Source: Gammaproteobacteria bacterium
Lineage (GTDB): Bacteria > Pseudomonadota > Gammaproteobacteria > Xanthomonadales > Wenzhouxiangellaceae
Assembly (NCBI GenBank): GCA_021772975.1
Contig: JAJFKY010000011.1
Location: 248,001-312,000 of the forward strand
Length of the DNA: 64,000 nt
Direction of reading: 5' to 3'
The notes beneath the pieces are model-generated. The model was given only the letters and a program-made list of their open reading frames with translations. It had not been told where the DNA came from and searched no databases. Every line of letters begins with the position of its first letter. Positions within the stretch are counted from its first letter, which is position 1. The position numbers and the translations under genes were made by a program. Positions 61,364 through 64,000 of this stretch are shown in pieces.

Positions 61364-62497
61364 CTACACTCCCAGTTGCTGGAATAACAATGCAAACATC
61401 GAGTCCGCTACCAGCACCAGGAAGATCGCCTGTACCACCGAAGAAGTGGTGTGCTGCCCGACCGATTCAGCGCTGCCGCTGACCTTGAAACCTTCCAGGC
61501 AACCGACCACCGCGATCATAAATGCAAATATCGGTGCTTTGCTCATGCCTACCCAAAAATGTGAAATCGAAGTATTGTCATACAGTCTGGTGATAAACAT
61601 TCCGGGTGAAATATCCAGCGTCAGCGCGGCCACCATGCCCCCACCCACCAGCCCCATTAACATGGATCCAAACGACAGCAGCGGCAGCATGATCAGCAAG
61701 GCCACCACCCGCGGCATCACCAGCACATCGATCGGATCCAGGCCCAGGGTTTTTAACGCATCCAGTTCTTCATTGCTTTTCATCGAACCGATCTGCGCGG
61801 TGAAGGCACTGCCCGAACGCCCCGCCAGCAGGATCGCCGGCAGCAATACGCCAAATTCCCGAAAGAATGCATAGCCGATTAATTCCACGGTATAAATCTG
61901 CGCGCCAAAGTCACGCAATATCGTGGAACCCAGAAATGCGATCACCCCGCCGACCAGAAAACTCAACAGGCTGACAATCGGCACGGCGTCCAGGCCGGTA
62001 TGCTCCATATGATAAATCAGCGAGGTCCAGCGCAGTCGCCAGGGCTGCAGCACATTCCTTATTGCGGTGGTCACCACGATACCGACAAAATGCAATAACA
62101 GGCGTAACTGTTTCCAGGTATCCACCACCCAGGAACCGGTGCGTTCAAACATTTTGTCCACGCCGCGTGATTGTGGACGGCGGGGATGGGACTGCTGCTG
62201 CAAGGCTGCGCAGATGGTGGTCAACAATCGCTGATGATTGGGTTTGGCGTCAATCAGCTTGTCCGGCAGGCTATCGGGCCCGGCGGCATTCAACAGCCGC
62301 AGCAGCAATAACCCGCCAGTGGTATCCAGCGTGTCCAGCTCGGCCAGATTAAGTTTACCGGTGGTATCCGGAGAGTGCTTAAGCGCCGTGGCGATTTTGG
62401 TTTCCAGCCCAGCGGCGTGCCGCAGGGTCCAGTCACCACTGATCCGCGCTTCATAGCCGGCATCACCGGAGCTTATTTCTATACCAGGCTGGGTCAT
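61364..62497 (-). CDS. MlaE-like permease with N-terminal STAS domain
   Basis: 377 residues. Residues 1-100 look like a STAS domain (G-D-W-T-L-R-H-A-A-G and L-N-L-A-E-L-D-T-L-D-T-T-G), a role that MlaB plays as a separate protein in E. coli. Residues about 140-377 are the MlaE permease with G-G-V-I-A-F-L-G, F-R-E-F-G-V-L-L-P-A-I-L-L-A-G-R-S-G-S-A-F and the signature E-E-L-D-A-L-K-T-L-G-L-D-P. It is the first gene of the operon. Confidence 0.9.
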   Translation of the reverse strand: MTQPGIEISSGDAGYEARISGDWTLRHAAGLETKIATALKHSPDTTGKLNLAELDTLDTTGGLLLLRLLNAAGPDSLPDKLIDAKPNHQRLLTTICAALQQQSHPRRPQSRGVDKMFERTGSWVVDTWKQLRLLLHFVGIVVTTAIRNVLQPWRLRWTSLIYHMEHTGLDAVPIVSLLSFLVGGVIAFLGSTILRDFGAQIYTVELIGYAFFREFGVLLPAILLAGRSGSAFTAQIGSMKSNEELDALKTLGLDPIDVLVMPRVVALLIMLPLLSFGSMLMGLVGGGMVAALTLDISPGMFITRLYDNTSISHFWVGMSKAPIFAFMIAVVGCLEGFKVSGSAESVGQHTTSSVVQAIFLVLVADSMFALLFQQLGV

Positions 62498-62574
62498 TGA
62501 TCAGGTCGTCTGCAATTGCCGTTATTGTACCGCAACGATCACCTTCCCCGCCGTCATCGGTTGCCTGACCACAA

Positions 62575-62964
62575 TCACTGCGTCAATTCAGCCTGTGCCG
62601 CTGACCAGTGCCGGCCATCAAAATCGGTTATTTTCAGTCGAGCCGGATCCAAGCCATCCACACAACGGGCATTGACGCTCCAGCAGGCAGGATGCGAGCG
62701 TGGTTGATAATAGGCCTTAATGCCGCATTGCGAGCAAAACAAATGACGGGCCGCACCGGTATTAAACCGGTATTCAGTCAGTACCGCCGGGTCGGTCAAC
62801 AGGGTAAAACAACTGTGCGGCACCACCAGGTGCAGATAATCAATGCGCTGACAGATCGAACAGTTACAGCGTAAAACCTCCAGCTCTGATGGCGCAGTAA
62901 ATTCAAACCGGACGCGGCTACAGTGACAGCCACCGGCGTAGTGTTGTTGTTCTGGTTGCCGCAT
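62575..62964 (-). CDS. GFA family (CENP-V/GFA domain) protein
   Basis: 129 residues. The zinc-binding cysteines of the GFA family are visible: G-G-C-H-C-x-x-V-R-F-E-F, then C-N-C-S-I-C and F-C-S-Q-C-G-I-K-A. Glutathione-dependent formaldehyde-activating enzyme and CENP-V share this fold, but most members have unknown substrates. Preceded by the squalene/phytoene synthase-like gene, 17 bases away. Confidence 0.87.
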   Translation of the reverse strand: MRQPEQQHYAGGCHCSRVRFEFTAPSELEVLRCNCSICQRIDYLHLVVPHSCFTLLTDPAVLTEYRFNTGAARHLFCSQCGIKAYYQPRSHPACWSVNARCVDGLDPARLKITDFDGRHWSAAQAELTQ

Positions 62965-62981
62965 TGATGGTGCTCCGATGC

Positions 62982-63893
62982 TTAAAACCTGGCTGTCTGC
63001 CGCACTGCCCGCCAGCAGCGCCAGGCGCTGAGTGGTCCAAGCAGATTGACCGGTTGCCGCAATACCGTATCAGCCTGATGACGCAGGCGTTGCAGCGCGT
63101 CTATTGCAAGTCGGCGCTGCATGGCCAGCAGACGCTGTACCGGCAGCCCGTAGGCTTTTTTGACCTCACCGGACGGCCAGTCAAGCTGTAACGCCGCCGC
63201 GGCCGGTTGCAGCATATCGGTGATGGTCAGGCTCAGTGCATCGCGGCTGCACGGCTGCACTGTACCGTCCTGCCAGCGCAGTTTATGCCGCGCCCGTAAC
63301 GCCAGTGGCAGCCACCGCTGGAGCACCGACTGAACGCTGCTGCGATTGACCACTTCGATCAAGAACCAGGCTGCCGTTGTATCCACCAGCGCCTGTGTCT
63401 CAACGGTCAGTTGCCGGTCTATATCCGCTTCCTCAAAATCTGCCGCCAGACCTGTCCGGCGGGCCAGCGCAGCCATTGCCAACTGTGTGCCTATACCTGC
63501 TGATAGACGTGCCTGCCGCCACAGCTGCGGCTCATCCGCCGGAGCGCCGGACTCCAGCAAAGCATGCAGCTGGACACACCAGGCCCGCCACCCGGACCAA
63601 TCCCAACAGTCCGCCAGACCGGCCGCACGCAAGGCCTTAAAACCCGGATGGAGGCTGCTGGCATAACGCGTAGACTCGTCCTCCCACCAGGCCAGCTTAC
63701 GGCTGGCGATATCCGGCTCCCGGACGCTGAGCACCAGCTCCATCAAAGCCTGCTGAAAAGCCAGTGCAGCCAGCAGCGAGGCACGCTGCCCGGCTGGAAT
63801 AAACAACTGCAGCAACGGCCAGGGCGGCTGACGTGCCGCTAACTGCTCATGGCACCATTGCTGATGACTTAATTCAGACGGATCGGTAGGCAT
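62982..63893 (-). CDS. Squalene/phytoene synthase-like protein
   Basis: 303 residues. Helical protein with R-E-P-D-I-A-S-R-K-L-A-W-W-E-D-E, a stretch resembling the first aspartate-rich region of squalene/phytoene synthases (K-L-x-W-W-x-x-E is typical). The second motif D-x-x-x-D is not clear. Such divergent homologues are often left as putative. Function uncertain; it is not part of a visible carotenoid or hopanoid cluster. Confidence 0.65.
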   Translation of the reverse strand: MPTDPSELSHQQWCHEQLAARQPPWPLLQLFIPAGQRASLLAALAFQQALMELVLSVREPDIASRKLAWWEDESTRYASSLHPGFKALRAAGLADCWDWSGWRAWCVQLHALLESGAPADEPQLWRQARLSAGIGTQLAMAALARRTGLAADFEEADIDRQLTVETQALVDTTAAWFLIEVVNRSSVQSVLQRWLPLALRARHKLRWQDGTVQPCSRDALSLTITDMLQPAAAALQLDWPSGEVKKAYGLPVQRLLAMQRRLAIDALQRLRHQADTVLRQPVNLLGPLSAWRCWRAVRQTARF

Positions 63894-63925
63894 GGCTGGT
63901 GCGATTAGCGGTTACTGCGGCTGAG

Positions 63926-64000
63926 TTATTGCAGCTGATCACTGACCGGAGCAGTAATATCCTGGGTGCTGAACAGGTGTTCGATATCAATCGAGTCAAA
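63926..64000 (-). CDS. 3' end of an unidentified gene, cut by the window edge
   Basis: The last 24 codons plus TAA of a minus-strand gene, ending I-T-A-P-V-S-D-Q-L-Q. Its 5' part lies beyond 64000. It lies 32 bases before the start of the synthase-like gene, so the two may be cotranscribed. Too short to name. Confidence 0.55.
   Translation of the reverse strand, partial: FDSIDIEHLFSTQDITAPVSDQLQ

Overview
The window looks like a chromosome segment of a free-living, aerobic, non-enteric gammaproteobacterium. I infer this from the secDF-yajC order, the rlmD and rlmJ genes, Surf1/CtaA/CtaB cytochrome oxidase assembly genes, an MlaFED-like lipid transport cluster, a polyhydroxyalkanoate-system protein, a single-chain GcvP, and REP-type repeats with a REP-type transposase. 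The exact taxon cannot be fixed from the sequence alone. I saw no rRNA, tRNA or CRISPR array.

Layout. 1-5367, all minus strand: rlmD (cut by the left edge), a DUF1318 lipoprotein, secF, secD, yajC and a small exported protein. 5726-11469, minus strand: a six-gene signalling module, in transcription order OmpR-type regulator, coiled-coil protein, large membrane OmpA-family protein, Ras-like small GTPase, hybrid histidine kinase, Hpt protein. A 285-bp MITE-like element with TTAA target duplications sits exactly between the OmpA-like gene and the GTPase gene. 11621-12394: a PHA-system protein faces a Bcp-type peroxiredoxin whose last residues and stop codon come from a 27-bp remnant of the same element. 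12507-17601: patatin phospholipase, lipoprotein amidohydrolase, BNR-repeat exported protein and small lipoprotein, partly joined by overlapping stop/start codons. 17836-21588: a glutamate-cysteine ligase-like enzyme fused to CBS domains, divergent from fadD. 21772-25435: DUF2909, Surf1, an unknown assembly-type protein, ctaA, ctaB. 25484-35272: gcvP, YciI-like, DUF1697 (frameshifted), phosphoesterase, rlmJ, small membrane and DCC proteins, GNAT, S10 carboxypeptidase. 35273-45830 is the accessory part: REP cluster, alanine symporter with an insertion, thrombospondin-type-3 protein, DUF3179 protein, REP-type transposase with degenerate relatives and short repeats, an MscS channel flanked by direct repeats, an AT-rich beta-propeller lipoprotein, and a ParD-like/zeta-like toxin-antitoxin pair. 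46056-55984 is a complete reductive pyrimidine degradation island. 56234-58650: Tat-exported amine oxidase, repeats and a truncated copy of the cytosine deaminase gene. 58864-62497: MCE/ABC lipid transport operon. 62575-64000: GFA-family protein, squalene/phytoene synthase-like protein and the end of one more gene.

How genes work together. The pyrimidine island encodes every step from cytosine (yeast-type deaminase) through uracil, dihydrouracil and N-carbamoyl-beta-alanine to beta-alanine, malonate semialdehyde and acetyl-CoA, plus an NCS1 permease. The strongest candidate for an undescribed system is the 5726-11469 module. It places a Ras-like GTPase, a membrane protein with a periplasmic OmpA-like end, and a full phosphorelay (kinase, receiver, Hpt, DNA-binding regulator) in one gene row. 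Its function is unknown from sequence, and any link between envelope sensing, GTPase switching and transcription is my inference.
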